The notes under the pieces: generated by a model
What the model was told of the DNA's origin: nothing
The model's database searches: none
The model's input: only the letters and a program-made list of their open reading frames with translations
Program-made: the position numbers and the translations under genes
Assembly (NCBI GenBank): GCA_937958695.1
Contig: CALGNK010000049.1
Location: 1 to 43,848, forward strand
Length of the DNA stretch: 43,848 bases
Direction of reading: 5' to 3'
Source: an uncultured bacterium
GTDB lineage: Bacteria > DUMJ01
In this document: piece after piece, positions 1 to 7,741 of the stretch
Layout of the letters: every line of letters starts with the position of its first letter
Position numbering within the stretch: position 1 is the stretch's first letter

Positions 1-330
1 GTAAAGACTATTAATAGAGAAGAGATAGTTAATGAACCTAAGGTTACCCAGAAGGGGATAGAGGTTACTAAGGTATTAAGAGATAGAGAACCAGTTGAGC
101 AAGTAAAGACTATTAATAGAGAAGAGATAGTTCAAGAGATAGTTAATGAACCTAAGGTTATTCAGAAGGGGATAGAGGCTAGTAAGGTATTAAGAGATAG
201 AGAACCAGCTGAGCAAGTAAAGACTATTAATAGAGAAGAGATAGTTCAAGAGATAGGAAGGGAATTTAATGTTACTCAGAGGGGTACAGAGACTACTAAA
301 GTAATTCAAGATAGATTAGACATTTTAGAT
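1..330 (+). repeat. In-frame tandem repeats in fliK (34/38/38 residues)
   Basis: Three consecutive units start at 1, 103 and 217, each opening with the same GTAAAGACTATTAATAGAGA. Unit 1 is 102 nt. Unit 2 is 114 nt, with a 12-nt insertion (CAAGAGATAGTT) that duplicates neighbouring sequence. Unit 3 (217-330) opens identically but diverges after about 40 nt. Units 1 and 2 differ at only about five other bases. All changes keep the reading frame, so the protein repeats a block beginning VKTINREEIV and ending in VLRDREP-x-EQ. More units may lie upstream of the window. Confidence 0.93.
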
Positions 331-945
331 ATTTCTATTAAGGAAGGGAATTTGGAAGCAAATATAAAATCAGAGAAGGTTATTAATCTTGGAAATGAAG
401 GTTTATTTTCTTTTAAAAGAATGCCGAAAAATAATAGTTCTACTGAAGATAATAGTTTTCGTTTTACATACCTAAATACAAATCAGCGGGATTTATTATT
501 GTCACATCTATCATCAAAGCAGGATATAGAGTTTAGGGAAGAGATAGTTAAGTTAGTTTCTGCTAAAATAGAGGAGAAGGATACTGTAAAAGAGGCAATA
601 TTAAAGTTACATCCAGATATACCAGGAGAAATAAGAGTAAAGATACTATTGGAAGGTGAAAGGTTATATATCAGATTAGTAGTTTCAAATGATAACCTGA
701 AAAGTTTTGTTGAGAGTAATCTAGATAGTCTAAAAAAGAGTCTAATAGAAAAGGAGTTTAATTTAGGAGGTATAGATATATACATAATGGGGAATAATAG
801 TGGAAACATATTTTATGGAAAAGATAAAAATAATCAGGACCTTTATACGAACCTCTACTCTTATAGAAGGAAAAGAGAGATATTAAACAAATCGGAAGTG
901 TTGGTAGATAGTGTAAAAGAGGGTTTGATAGATATTAGATTATGA
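1..945 (+). CDS. fliK: Flagellar hook-length control protein FliK, 5' end outside the window
   Basis: FliK is the secreted ruler that measures hook length and makes FlhB switch export from hook to filament substrates. Frame 1 is open from the first base to the TGA at 943-945, so the gene starts upstream of the window. A TTG at 352 is not a credible start, because the same frame continues without a stop through the repeats before it. The last ~110 residues look like the Flg_hook C-terminal domain: a KLHPDIPGEIRVKI stretch matching the family's L-x-P-x-x-L/I-G-x-x-x-V pattern, followed by a charged helix. The upstream part is hydrophilic, rich in E, K, R and I, and contains three tandem repeats. 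flgD follows after 14 nt, the usual fliK-flgD order. The identity rests on the C-terminal domain plus this context. Confidence 0.85.
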   Translation, partial: VKTINREEIVNEPKVTQKGIEVTKVLRDREPVEQVKTINREEIVQEIVNEPKVIQKGIEASKVLRDREPAEQVKTINREEIVQEIGREFNVTQRGTETTKVIQDRLDILDISIKEGNLEANIKSEKVINLGNEGLFSFKRMPKNNSSTEDNSFRFTYLNTNQRDLLLSHLSSKQDIEFREEIVKLVSAKIEEKDTVKEAILKLHPDIPGEIRVKILLEGERLYIRLVVSNDNLKSFVESNLDSLKKSLIEKEFNLGGIDIYIMGNNSGNIFYGKDKNNQDLYTNLYSYRRKREILNKSEVLVDSVKEGLIDIRL

Positions 946-959
946 GGAGGTGATATAAA

Positions 960-1394
960 ATGGAGATTCCTCTTGTAAGAACTATAAGTAGGATATTAGA
1001 AAGTAGAGAAGCTATAACTGTTAATACTCCTACTCGAGCTAATACCAACAATATTAATTCTACGATAATAAATAGAGATGACTTTTTAGTATTACTCCTT
1101 GCTCAGTTAAAAAATCAGGATCCTCTTAATTCTTTGAGTGTAGAAGATTTTACCTCTCAGTTGGTTCAATTTTCGACTTTAGATACTATTTTACAGCAAT
1201 CTGAAAATATTAATCAATTACTAGATAAGGCATTGAGATTAGAGGCTTTAAATCTTCTTGGCAAGAAGGTAAGAGTTGGCGATAAGGTAGGGATAGTTTC
1301 GAAGATTACATTTGAAGAAGGATCGCCTAAGATATGGATAGATGGAGAATCTTATAATATGTCTCTTGTCTCAGAGGTGTTAACTAATGGTTAA
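960..1394 (+). CDS. flgD: Flagellar hook capping protein FlgD (short form)
   Basis: FlgD caps the growing hook and helps FlgE subunits polymerise outside the cell. The diagnostic N-terminal FlgD block is clear: FLVLLLAQLKNQDPLNSLS followed by EDFTSQLVQFSTLDTI, at about residues 42-80. At 144 residues this is the short form seen in many Gram-positives, lacking the Ig-like/Tudor insert of enterobacterial FlgD (about 230 residues). The ATG at 960 is preceded by an excellent Shine-Dalgarno sequence (GAGGAGGTGAT, just after the fliK stop). The last 8 nt overlap the next gene, so translation is probably coupled. Confidence 0.93.
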   Translation: MEIPLVRTISRILESREAITVNTPTRANTNNINSTIINRDDFLVLLLAQLKNQDPLNSLSVEDFTSQLVQFSTLDTILQQSENINQLLDKALRLEALNLLGKKVRVGDKVGIVSKITFEEGSPKIWIDGESYNMSLVSEVLTNG

Positions 1395-1755
1395 AAGGAT
1401 TGAGCCCTTTAGTCAACAAGGTGTAGGAAAGATAAGAGAAAGTTATACTAATAATACAGGCGTTAGTTTTAGAGAAGTATTCGAAGCTAAGCTAAAAACT
1501 AGTCAGATTAATCTATCTAAACATGCTCAAGAAAGGATATTGCTTAGAGGTATAGAAATAGGAGAGAAAGAGGTTGATGGTATAAATAAAGCTATTGATT
1601 TGGCAGGATCAAAAGGAGTAAGAGATTCTTTGGTTATAGTAAATGATAAGGCTTTTGTAGTAAATATTCCTACTAGGACTATCATAACTGCTATCGATAA
1701 GGAGGATTTGAAGAATAGAATATTTACCAATATAGATGGAGTGGTAATATTATAA
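1387..1755 (+). CDS. Flagellar operon protein, TIGR02530/DUF3766-like
   Basis: This is a 122-residue protein of the small family found between flgD and flgE in Gram-positive flagellar operons, often annotated only as 'flagellar operon protein'. Visible family features are an N-terminal SFREVFEAKL segment, a central SKHAQERILLRGI helix (around residues 46-60) and a C-terminal DKEDLKNRIFTNIDGVVIL end. No signal peptide or membrane segment is present. The start at 1387 overlaps flgD by 8 nt. The molecular role is not established. A link to hook assembly is inferred from position only. Confidence 0.8.
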   Translation: MVKRIEPFSQQGVGKIRESYTNNTGVSFREVFEAKLKTSQINLSKHAQERILLRGIEIGEKEVDGINKAIDLAGSKGVRDSLVIVNDKAFVVNIPTRTIITAIDKEDLKNRIFTNIDGVVIL

Positions 1756-1760
1756 AATTC

Positions 1761-1787
1761 GGGGCTGGACCTCTATGAGGGGGCCCT
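1761..1787 (+). other. GC-rich imperfect hairpin between the flagellar operon protein gene and flgE
   Basis: This short G/C-rich stretch stands out from its AT-rich surroundings and can fold as GGACCTC against GAGGGGGCC around a small TATGA-type loop. No T-tract follows, so it does not look like a standard Rho-independent terminator. It lies just upstream of the flgE ribosome binding site (AAGGAGGAG, 1792-1800). It could be an RNA-processing or stabilising element for the abundant hook message, or chance. Confidence 0.35.
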
Positions 1788-1810
1788 TAAAAAGGAGGAG
1801 TTATTAAACT

Positions 1811-3046
1811 ATGATGCGTTCACTGTTTGCTGGAGTGTCTGGATTAAGGAATCATCAGATCCGTATGGATGTTGTGGCTAATAATATAGCCAATGTAAAT
1901 ACTACCGCTTACAAGATGGCAAGAGTTACTTTTCAGGATCTGTTTTATCAAACACTGAGAGGGGCTTCTGCTCCGCAGGGAGACATTGGAGGCACTGATC
2001 CTATACAGGTTGGACTAGGGATGATTATAGGAGGTATTAATACCATACATACTCCAGGTAATTTCCAATATACGGGTAACCCTACTGACTTTGCTATACA
2101 GGGGGATGGATTTTTTATAGTTACTGATGGGGTCAAGAACTACTATACAAGAGATGGAGCTTTTAGCATAGGTTTAGATGGTAGCCTTGTAAATCCTAGC
2201 ACAGGCTATAAAGTTTTAGGCTGGAGAGCCAATAATCTTGGTGTTGTTGATAATAGTATGCCTGTCGAGCCTATAGTTATTCCGATGGGACAGCAGATGA
2301 TGGCTAAGGCAACTTCAAATGTGAAAGTTATTGGAAATTTAGATGCTCAGAGTGCTGTAGGGACGACATTTAGTACGCCAACAGTAATCTACGACTCACT
2401 TGGAGTTTCGCATACATTAATCTTTACTTTTGAAAAGACTAATACGAATGAATGGACTGTAACTGCATCTATAGATGGAAATGATATAATTGGTTGGTCA
2501 AGCACTATAGTATTTGATAATAATGGAGCATATAGCGCTTCTAGTTCTACTATAAATCCTCTTAATATTCCCGCAACTCTATTCAACCCTGGTGCTGCAA
2601 ATTTAAATATTACTCCTGATTTTTCTAATATTACTCAACTTGGTGGAAATACTAGTATAAGTGTATCCTACCAGGATGGTTATCCTATGGGCTCTCTTAT
2701 AGACTTTACTGTAAGTACTAATGGTATCATAACTGGTATCTACTCTAATGGCTTAAATCAAGTATTAGGACAGATAGCATTGGCAACTTTTGGTAATCCA
2801 GGTGGATTAACTAGAGTTGGGTCTAATCTATTTGAAGTATCAGTTAATTCTGGAGAACCCTTGATAGGAGCTCCTAATACAGGAAGTAGGGGAAGTCTAT
2901 ATATAGGAGCATTAGAGATGTCTAATGTAGACCTTGCTAGCGAATTTACCAATATGATAATTACTCAAAGAGGGTTTCAGGCAAACTCTAGAGTGATAAC
3001 TACCTCTGATGAGATGCTACAGGAGCTTGTAAATCTCAAGAGATGA
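1811..3046 (+). CDS. flgE: Flagellar hook protein FlgE
   Basis: FlgE is the structural subunit of the flagellar hook, exported by the type III apparatus. The 411-residue protein has the N-terminal flagellar-rod signature (SGLRNHQIRMDVVANNIAN, residues ~10-28), a TGNPTDFAIQGDGFFIV block near residue 80, and the C-terminal flg_bbr block (LEMSNVDLASEFTNMIITQR and the QANSRVITTSDEMLQ helix) used for coiled-coil packing. The long middle (~130-350) is the variable surface domain. Start 1811 fits the strong AAGGAGGAG site with a 10-nt spacer. A second ATG follows immediately at 1814. The stop overlaps the start of flbD. Confidence 0.95.
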   Translation: MMRSLFAGVSGLRNHQIRMDVVANNIANVNTTAYKMARVTFQDLFYQTLRGASAPQGDIGGTDPIQVGLGMIIGGINTIHTPGNFQYTGNPTDFAIQGDGFFIVTDGVKNYYTRDGAFSIGLDGSLVNPSTGYKVLGWRANNLGVVDNSMPVEPIVIPMGQQMMAKATSNVKVIGNLDAQSAVGTTFSTPTVIYDSLGVSHTLIFTFEKTNTNEWTVTASIDGNDIIGWSSTIVFDNNGAYSASSSTINPLNIPATLFNPGAANLNITPDFSNITQLGGNTSISVSYQDGYPMGSLIDFTVSTNGIITGIYSNGLNQVLGQIALATFGNPGGLTRVGSNLFEVSVNSGEPLIGAPNTGSRGSLYIGALEMSNVDLASEFTNMIITQRGFQANSRVITTSDEMLQELVNLKR

Positions 3047-3240
3047 TACAGGTTACTCGACTTAACAATACTAAGTTAGTTATAAATGCGGATTTGATAG
3101 AGATTATAGAAGCTCTACCTGATACTACTATTACCCTTACTACTGGGAAAAAGTTTGTAGTTAGGGAAAGTATTGAGGAGATTATAAGAAGGGTTATTAG
3201 TTACAAAAAGGCGATAAATGGAGTCTTAGAAGAATATTAG
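3043..3240 (+). CDS. flbD: FlbD family flagellar protein
   Basis: This 65-residue protein is typical of the small FlbD family (PF06289) that sits between flgE and motA in many Gram-positives and spirochaetes. Recognisable features are the opening MIQVTRLNNTKLVINADLIE and the central LPDTTITLTTGKKFVVRES, giving a compact beta-rich fold with a C-terminal helix. The ATG overlaps the flgE stop by 4 nt (ATGA), so it is translationally coupled. The biochemical function is not settled. It should not be confused with the Caulobacter response regulator of the same name. Confidence 0.88.
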   Translation: MIQVTRLNNTKLVINADLIEIIEALPDTTITLTTGKKFVVRESIEEIIRRVISYKKAINGVLEEY

Positions 3241-3251
3241 GGGGTAGTATA

Positions 3252-4058
3252 ATGGATATAGCAACTTTTTTAGGTATTCTAGGTGGTATATTGTTTATAA
3301 TATTTGGAATGACGAAGGGGGGTAGTATATCTACATTTATAGATCCCCCTTCTATGCTCATTACATTTGGTGGAACTATAATGGCTACAGTAACTAGTTT
3401 TAGGTTAGATCAGATTCTTACAACTATACAGGTTTTAAAAGTAGCATTCTTTGGTAAAGCTCCTAACTACGAAGGTATGATAAGGATACTGGTTAGCCTA
3501 GCAGAAAGGGCTAGAAGAGAAGGACTCCTAGCCCTTGACGAGGAGATATCTAATCTTGAAGACGACTTCTTAAAAAAGGGCATTCAACTTGTAGTAGACG
3601 GGGTGGATCCTGATTTAATAAGGAACATATTAGAGACAGAACTTTCGTTTATGGAGGAAAGACATAAGGTTGGAATAGGAATATTTGAGACTATAGCAGG
3701 TTTAGGTCCATCGTTCGGATTGTTAGGTACAGTTATTGGTCTTATAAGGATGTTGAGACAACTAAATGACCCTTCGACTATTGGTCCTTCTATGGCGTTA
3801 GCACTAGTAACTACGTTCTATGGTGCTTTTCTTGCGTATGTTATAGCGACACCTATAGCAAATAAGTTAAAATTAAAGAGCTCAGATGAATCGTTATTAA
3901 GAGCACTCCAAATAGAAGGAATCCTCTCCATTCAAGCGGGGGAAAATCCTAGGATACTAGAACAAAAGTTACATGTATTTCTTTCACCTAAATTAAGGAG
4001 AAAGGCCCAAGAAGAAAGGGAGGTAGAAGAGATATATGGCACCAAAGAAAAAGTCTGA
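3252..4058 (+). CDS. motA: Flagellar motor stator protein MotA
   Basis: MotA forms the pentameric ring of the stator ion channel around the MotB dimer and pushes on FliG. The 268-residue protein has the expected topology: two N-terminal membrane segments (about 4-22 and 32-50), a charged cytoplasmic loop (about 60-145) and two C-terminal membrane segments (about 150-170 and 185-205). Conserved features include GLGPSFGLLGTVIGLI, the DPSTIGPSMALALVTTFYG segment and the TPIANKL end of helix 4. The start has a moderate upstream GGGGGTAG. The 3' end overlaps motB by 23 nt. Confidence 0.95.
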   Translation: MDIATFLGILGGILFIIFGMTKGGSISTFIDPPSMLITFGGTIMATVTSFRLDQILTTIQVLKVAFFGKAPNYEGMIRILVSLAERARREGLLALDEEISNLEDDFLKKGIQLVVDGVDPDLIRNILETELSFMEERHKVGIGIFETIAGLGPSFGLLGTVIGLIRMLRQLNDPSTIGPSMALALVTTFYGAFLAYVIATPIANKLKLKSSDESLLRALQIEGILSIQAGENPRILEQKLHVFLSPKLRRKAQEEREVEEIYGTKEKV

Positions 4059-4785
4059 AAATCCGCCTCCTGGCGCTCCATTATGGATGACTTCTTATGG
4101 AGATATGGTAACGCAGATATTAATATTCTTTGTTATGCTATTTACATTTTCTAGTATAGATGCAGCTAGATTTAGAGAATTAGCCATCTCTCTTCAGTCA
4201 GCCTTCAAAGGAGGTACTAGTTTCTTAACTGGTGGGCAGAGTATTACAGTAGAGAGTATGGGTCCTACGAGAGCTAATTTAGCACAGCTTACAGAAGCTA
4301 TGCATCAGATTATGAATATAGTTGAAACCTCGGGGTTAAAGGGAGCAGTTGAAACAAGTATTAATGAGAGAGGATTGGTAATTAGTATAAAGGATTCGAC
4401 CTTTTTTGATTTAGGAAAGGCTGACCTAAAGCCTAAATCTAGACAAATTCTAGATAATATAGGAAAGGCATTAAAAGATCTTCCTAATCAGATAAGGATA
4501 GAGGGGCATACAGATAATCTCCCCATAAATACACCTCAATTTCCATCTAACTGGGAACTTTCTACCGCTAGGGCTACAACAGTTCTGAGATATCTAGTCG
4601 AAAATGTAAGATTACGCCCAGAGAAGATGTCTGCAGTAGGTTACGGTGAATTTAGACCACTCTTTCCCAATGATACGGAGGAACATAGGGCTAGAAATAG
4701 AAGAGTAGATATAGTTGTCCTTTCTGAGGAAGCTTCTATAGGAGAACCTCAAATAGTTCCTATAAAAGGAGAAGGTACTGAATGA
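4036..4785 (+). CDS. motB: Flagellar motor stator protein MotB
   Basis: MotB is the ion-carrying stator subunit that anchors to peptidoglycan. The 249-residue protein has a basic, Pro-rich N-terminus, one membrane helix (about 20-42) starting PLWMTSYGDMVTQ where Asp23 aligns with the essential ion-binding aspartate, a linker, and an OmpA-like peptidoglycan-binding domain (about 105-235) with EGHTDNLPI, NWELSTARA and RARNRRVDI. Whether it uses H+ or Na+ cannot be decided by eye. It overlaps motA (23 nt) and fliL (ATGA, 4 nt), indicating coupled synthesis. Confidence 0.95.
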   Translation: MAPKKKSENPPPGAPLWMTSYGDMVTQILIFFVMLFTFSSIDAARFRELAISLQSAFKGGTSFLTGGQSITVESMGPTRANLAQLTEAMHQIMNIVETSGLKGAVETSINERGLVISIKDSTFFDLGKADLKPKSRQILDNIGKALKDLPNQIRIEGHTDNLPINTPQFPSNWELSTARATTVLRYLVENVRLRPEKMSAVGYGEFRPLFPNDTEEHRARNRRVDIVVLSEEASIGEPQIVPIKGEGTE

Positions 4786-5198
4786 AGAAGTTAATAATTA
4801 TAATAGCTATTGGTGTAATTGTGCTGGTAGCTGGTGGAATTTTCGTGTTGAAATTTGTAACAGGTTCTAACAATCCAAAGGAGGAACAGCCTGTAATTGT
4901 TTCTTTAAATAAAGAAATTCTTACTAATTTAGCTAAAGAGGGTAGTAATATGTTTCATTACATTAAAGTCTCTGTATCTTTAGAGGTTGCCAATAATAAT
5001 GCTGTTAGACTTATAGAGGCAGAAATGCCTAAAATAAGGGATGAAATTATATCTGTATTTAATGGAACTAAAATAAATGAGTTTTCTACACCAACTGGCA
5101 TTGAGCAGGTAAAGATGCGTATTGTTCAGAGGATTAATCTGTTATTAAAAGCTAATTTGGTAAAAAGAGTCCTATTTACAGATATGGTGGTACAGTAG
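4782..5198 (+). CDS. fliL: Flagellar basal body-associated protein FliL
   Basis: FliL is a single-pass membrane protein that rings the stator and supports torque. The 138-residue protein has one N-terminal membrane helix (residues ~3-27) and a periplasmic SPFH-like FliL domain: a YIKVSVSLEVANN strand, an AEMPKIRDEIISVF helix, and a C-terminal VKRVLFTDMVVQ strand matching the family's V-x-x-V-x-F-T-x-x-V-x-Q ending. The start shares ATGA with the motB stop. Confidence 0.92.
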   Translation: MKKLIIIIAIGVIVLVAGGIFVLKFVTGSNNPKEEQPVIVSLNKEILTNLAKEGSNMFHYIKVSVSLEVANNNAVRLIEAEMPKIRDEIISVFNGTKINEFSTPTGIEQVKMRIVQRINLLLKANLVKRVLFTDMVVQ

Positions 5199-5206
5199 GT
5201 GATAGT

Positions 5207-6193
5207 ATGCCAGAGATACTTTCTCAAGAAGAGATAGATACCCTTTTATCTGCTCTGACATCAGGGCAGTTAAAGGTAGAGGAAATAAAGGAAGAGTCTA
5301 AAGAGAAAAAGGTAAAGCCCTATGATTTTAGAAGGCCTAGTAAATTTTCTAAAGATCAACTTAGAACCTTAGAAATGCTTCATGAAAGTTTTTCTAGGTC
5401 TCTATCTCTATATCTCTCAAGCAGGTTAAGAACAGTAGTCCACTGTAGTATAGCAGGAGCAGATCAGCTACCTTATGGTGAATATATTCAAAGTGTTCCA
5501 ATACCGTCTTTTATAGTCGTTTATACTATGGAATCTCTCAATGGAACCGCCTTATTAGAGATAGGCAATAACGTTATATTCAGTATGGTTGATAGATTGT
5601 TAGGTGGTCCGGGCAGAGGTATTAAGAAGAATAGGGAATTAACAGACATAGAGATGAGTATCGTTGAAGATATAGTAGATAGAATTTTAGAGTTATTAGG
5701 AGATGCATGGAGTTCTATAATAAGTACTTCACCAGTAAGGTCAGGCATAGAAACCAATCCTCAATTTATACAGCAGATTGTTCCATTATCTTCAGTGGTA
5801 GCTCTTATATCATTTTCTATCCAGATTGGAGATGGTGCCAGTGGTTTTATGAATCTTTGTATACCTAGTGAGATGTTAGAAGCAATATTGCCAAAGTTAA
5901 ATGCTAGACAGTGGTTTTCTAGAAGAGGTTCTAGACAGGAGGAGATAATTCAGAGGTTAAAGAGTAAGCTAGAGAATATAGAAGTTCCTATAGTTGTAGA
6001 ACTTGGGACGGCGGAGATTACCTTTGAAGAACTCCTTAATCTGAAAGTAGGGGATATAATAAAGTTAGACAAGTTAGTAATGGACCCTCTGTTAGTAAAA
6101 GTTGGAGACCAGCCTAAGTATTTAGGTAGACCTGGAAGGATCGGTAAGAATATAGGGGTAAAAATCCTGGGCAATGTGGTAAGAGGTGAGTAA
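5207..6193 (+). CDS. fliM: Flagellar motor switch protein FliM
   Basis: FliM is the C-ring switch subunit that binds CheY-P. The 328-residue protein begins with the CheY-P-binding motif (LSQEEIDTLLSAL, residues ~5-17) on a flexible linker. A CheC-like middle domain (about 45-230) carries YDFRRPSKFSKDQLRTLEM at its start, and the C-terminal FliN-like (SpoA) domain (about 255-325) contains VPIVVELGTAEITFEELLNL. It has the normal length and no missing block. The start follows a weak GGTGATAGT site 8 nt after fliL. The stop directly abuts fliY. Confidence 0.95.
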   Translation: MPEILSQEEIDTLLSALTSGQLKVEEIKEESKEKKVKPYDFRRPSKFSKDQLRTLEMLHESFSRSLSLYLSSRLRTVVHCSIAGADQLPYGEYIQSVPIPSFIVVYTMESLNGTALLEIGNNVIFSMVDRLLGGPGRGIKKNRELTDIEMSIVEDIVDRILELLGDAWSSIISTSPVRSGIETNPQFIQQIVPLSSVVALISFSIQIGDGASGFMNLCIPSEMLEAILPKLNARQWFSRRGSRQEEIIQRLKSKLENIEVPIVVELGTAEITFEELLNLKVGDIIKLDKLVMDPLLVKVGDQPKYLGRPGRIGKNIGVKILGNVVRGE

Positions 6194-7129
6194 ATGAAAA
6201 CATTAAAAAGTATAGAGGATATATGGTTTTCTGCTATGAAGGCTTCGGTTACTACTCTTTCTGCATTAGTGGGAAAGAATATCTTGATTTCGAATTTAGA
6301 GAAGCGTAGCATAGAAAAGATAGGTATGGAGATTTTAGGAAAATCATATGTGGTTATAAGTAGTGGTTTGAATGAGATAAGTAAACTTTTCTTCTTAATA
6401 GAAGATAAAGATGCGCTAGCTATAGCTACCTTTATGATGGGAGAAGAAAATATGATACAAGAGTTTAACGAACTTTCTCTAAGTGCCATCTCAGAGGCAT
6501 TTAGTCAGATGATTAGCGCCATGGCTCTTTCTCTATCTGAGATGATTGGAAAGAAGGTCCAGATAGAGACACCACAAGTCTTTCAACTAGATGACAATGT
6601 AAGAGAAATGATATTTAAGGATGAATTTATGGGATTTAAATATAGGCTCAATCTTGATAATGTTGATACTGTCTTATATCAGATATTGGAAAAGGATTCA
6701 GAAGAAAAATTCAAATCTGTATTATCCACAGAGGTCACATTATCTACAGAGGCTACAAGTAATAAGAAAGAGATTAATGAAAGTAAAGTATTAACAGTAG
6801 AGAATACATCTACGACCGTTCAGCCTGTAACCTTCCAACCTTTAAGTCCACCAAAGGAAAGGGAAGAAAAGATTGGTAATCTAGATTTACTAAAGGACGT
6901 TCCTATCCAGGTTTCTGTTGAGTTAGGTAGGACTAAGATGTTAATAAAGGATCTATTGTCATTATCTTCAGGTTCTATAATAGAATTAGATAAACTTGCA
7001 GGAGAACCTGTAGACATATTAGTAAATGGAAAACTTATAGCTAAAGGAGAAGTAGTTGTGATTGATGAAAATTTTGGTGTTCGTATTACTGAGATAATAA
7101 GTCCTGAAAAAAGATTGGAGGAGGAATAA
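6194..7129 (+). CDS. fliY: Flagellar motor switch protein FliY (CheC-like plus FliN domains)
   Basis: FliY replaces FliN in the switch of Gram-positives and relatives. The 311-residue protein has an N-terminal CheC-like region (~10-165), a low-complexity linker (~170-225) and a clear C-terminal FliN/SpoA domain (~230-305; [20 protein letters not shown]). By eye the CheC-like phosphatase motifs (E-x-x-N) look lost. Site 1 reads [15 protein letters not shown] where EIGNI would be expected, and site 2 reads [11 protein letters not shown] where EAMNQMMG is usual. The N-terminal EIDALL-type CheY-binding segment is also absent. It starts immediately after the fliM stop and overlaps cheY by 1 nt. 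Confidence 0.9.
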   Translation: MKTLKSIEDIWFSAMKASVTTLSALVGKNILISNLEKRSIEKIGMEILGKSYVVISSGLNEISKLFFLIEDKDALAIATFMMGEENMIQEFNELSLSAISEAFSQMISAMALSLSEMIGKKVQIETPQVFQLDDNVREMIFKDEFMGFKYRLNLDNVDTVLYQILEKDSEEKFKSVLSTEVTLSTEATSNKKEINESKVLTVENTSTTVQPVTFQPLSPPKEREEKIGNLDLLKDVPIQVSVELGRTKMLIKDLLSLSSGSIIELDKLAGEPVDILVNGKLIAKGEVVVIDENFGVRITEIISPEKRLEEE

Positions 7130-7491
7130 TGGGCAAAAAAATCCTAATAGTTGATGATGCTGCTTTTATGCGAATGATGTTAAAGAATATCTTAGCTCAG
7201 AATGGCTATGAGATAGCTGGGGAAGCGTCAAATGGACTCGAGGCAATAAATCTATATAAGGAACTCAAACCTGACCTGGTAACTATGGATATTACAATGC
7301 CTGAGATGGATGGAATTACAGCGGTAAGAGAGATAAAGAAGATCGACCCTGAAGCGAAGATTATAATGTGCAGTGCTATGGGTCAGCAAGCTATGGTCAT
7401 AGAGTCTATCCAGGCTGGAGCGAAAGATTTTGTAGTTAAGCCTTTCCAGCCGGACAGAGTCTTAGAAGCGGTAAAGAAGGTCTTGGGATGA
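7129..7491 (+). CDS. cheY: Chemotaxis response regulator CheY
   Basis: CheY is a single-domain receiver that, when phosphorylated by CheA, binds FliM to change motor behaviour. It has 120 residues. The acidic pair Asp9-Asp10, phosphoacceptor Asp54 (in LVTMDITMPEMDG), Ser82 and Lys104 (FVVKPF) are all present, so it should be active. Placement between fliY and fliO is the usual Gram-positive position. The start is a TAATG overlap with fliY, preceded by GGAGGAGG. Confidence 0.96.
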   Translation: MGKKILIVDDAAFMRMMLKNILAQNGYEIAGEASNGLEAINLYKELKPDLVTMDITMPEMDGITAVREIKKIDPEAKIIMCSAMGQQAMVIESIQAGAKDFVVKPFQPDRVLEAVKKVLG

Positions 7492-7498
7492 TTTATAG

Positions 7499-7741
7499 AT
7501 GGTGAGGTTTTTTCTTGCCTTTTCGCTAATACTTGTATGTCTAGCAGGTTTTTGGTGGTTTTTAAAAAACAGAAGAATTCCATGGGTAAAGCCTTCTACA
7601 AAAGATCTAAAGCATATAGAAGGACTCTACCTAGGGATGAGTATTTCTTTACATATTATAAAATATAAAAATAGACATTTTTTGATAGGATGCAGTCCAA
7701 ATAGTATAGTGCTTCTAAGAGAATTTGAAGATGAAGATTAA
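7499..7741 (+). CDS. fliO: Flagellar biosynthetic protein FliO (FliZ-like), short
   Basis: FliO is a small membrane protein that helps assemble the FliP ring of the export gate. This 80-residue version has one N-terminal membrane helix (about 3-22) and a short cytoplasmic domain with LGMSISLHIIKYKNRHFLIG, the usual FliO pattern of a hydrophobic strand followed by a G-rich turn and IVLL. Sequence similarity is weak, as is normal for this family. The position between cheY and fliP is the main support. An ATG at 7499 is followed at once by a GTG. Confidence 0.8.
   Translation: MVRFFLAFSLILVCLAGFWWFLKNRRIPWVKPSTKDLKHIEGLYLGMSISLHIIKYKNRHFLIGCSPNSIVLLREFEDED

Noticed and set aside
1-330. Direct repeats as a possible CRISPR array
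   Set aside because: Units are contiguous, with no unique spacers, unequal lengths and a kept reading frame. They are protein-coding tandem repeats in fliK.
352-945. fliK starting at TTG 352
   Set aside because: The same frame is open without a stop back to base 1 and encodes the tandem repeats. The TTG has no ribosome binding site and the gene clearly starts upstream of the window.
5950-6489. Minus-strand ORF of 179 codons
   Set aside because: It lies antisense across the well-supported fliM/fliY junction, has a Ser/Ile/Leu-rich composition typical of shadow frames, and shows no family motif.
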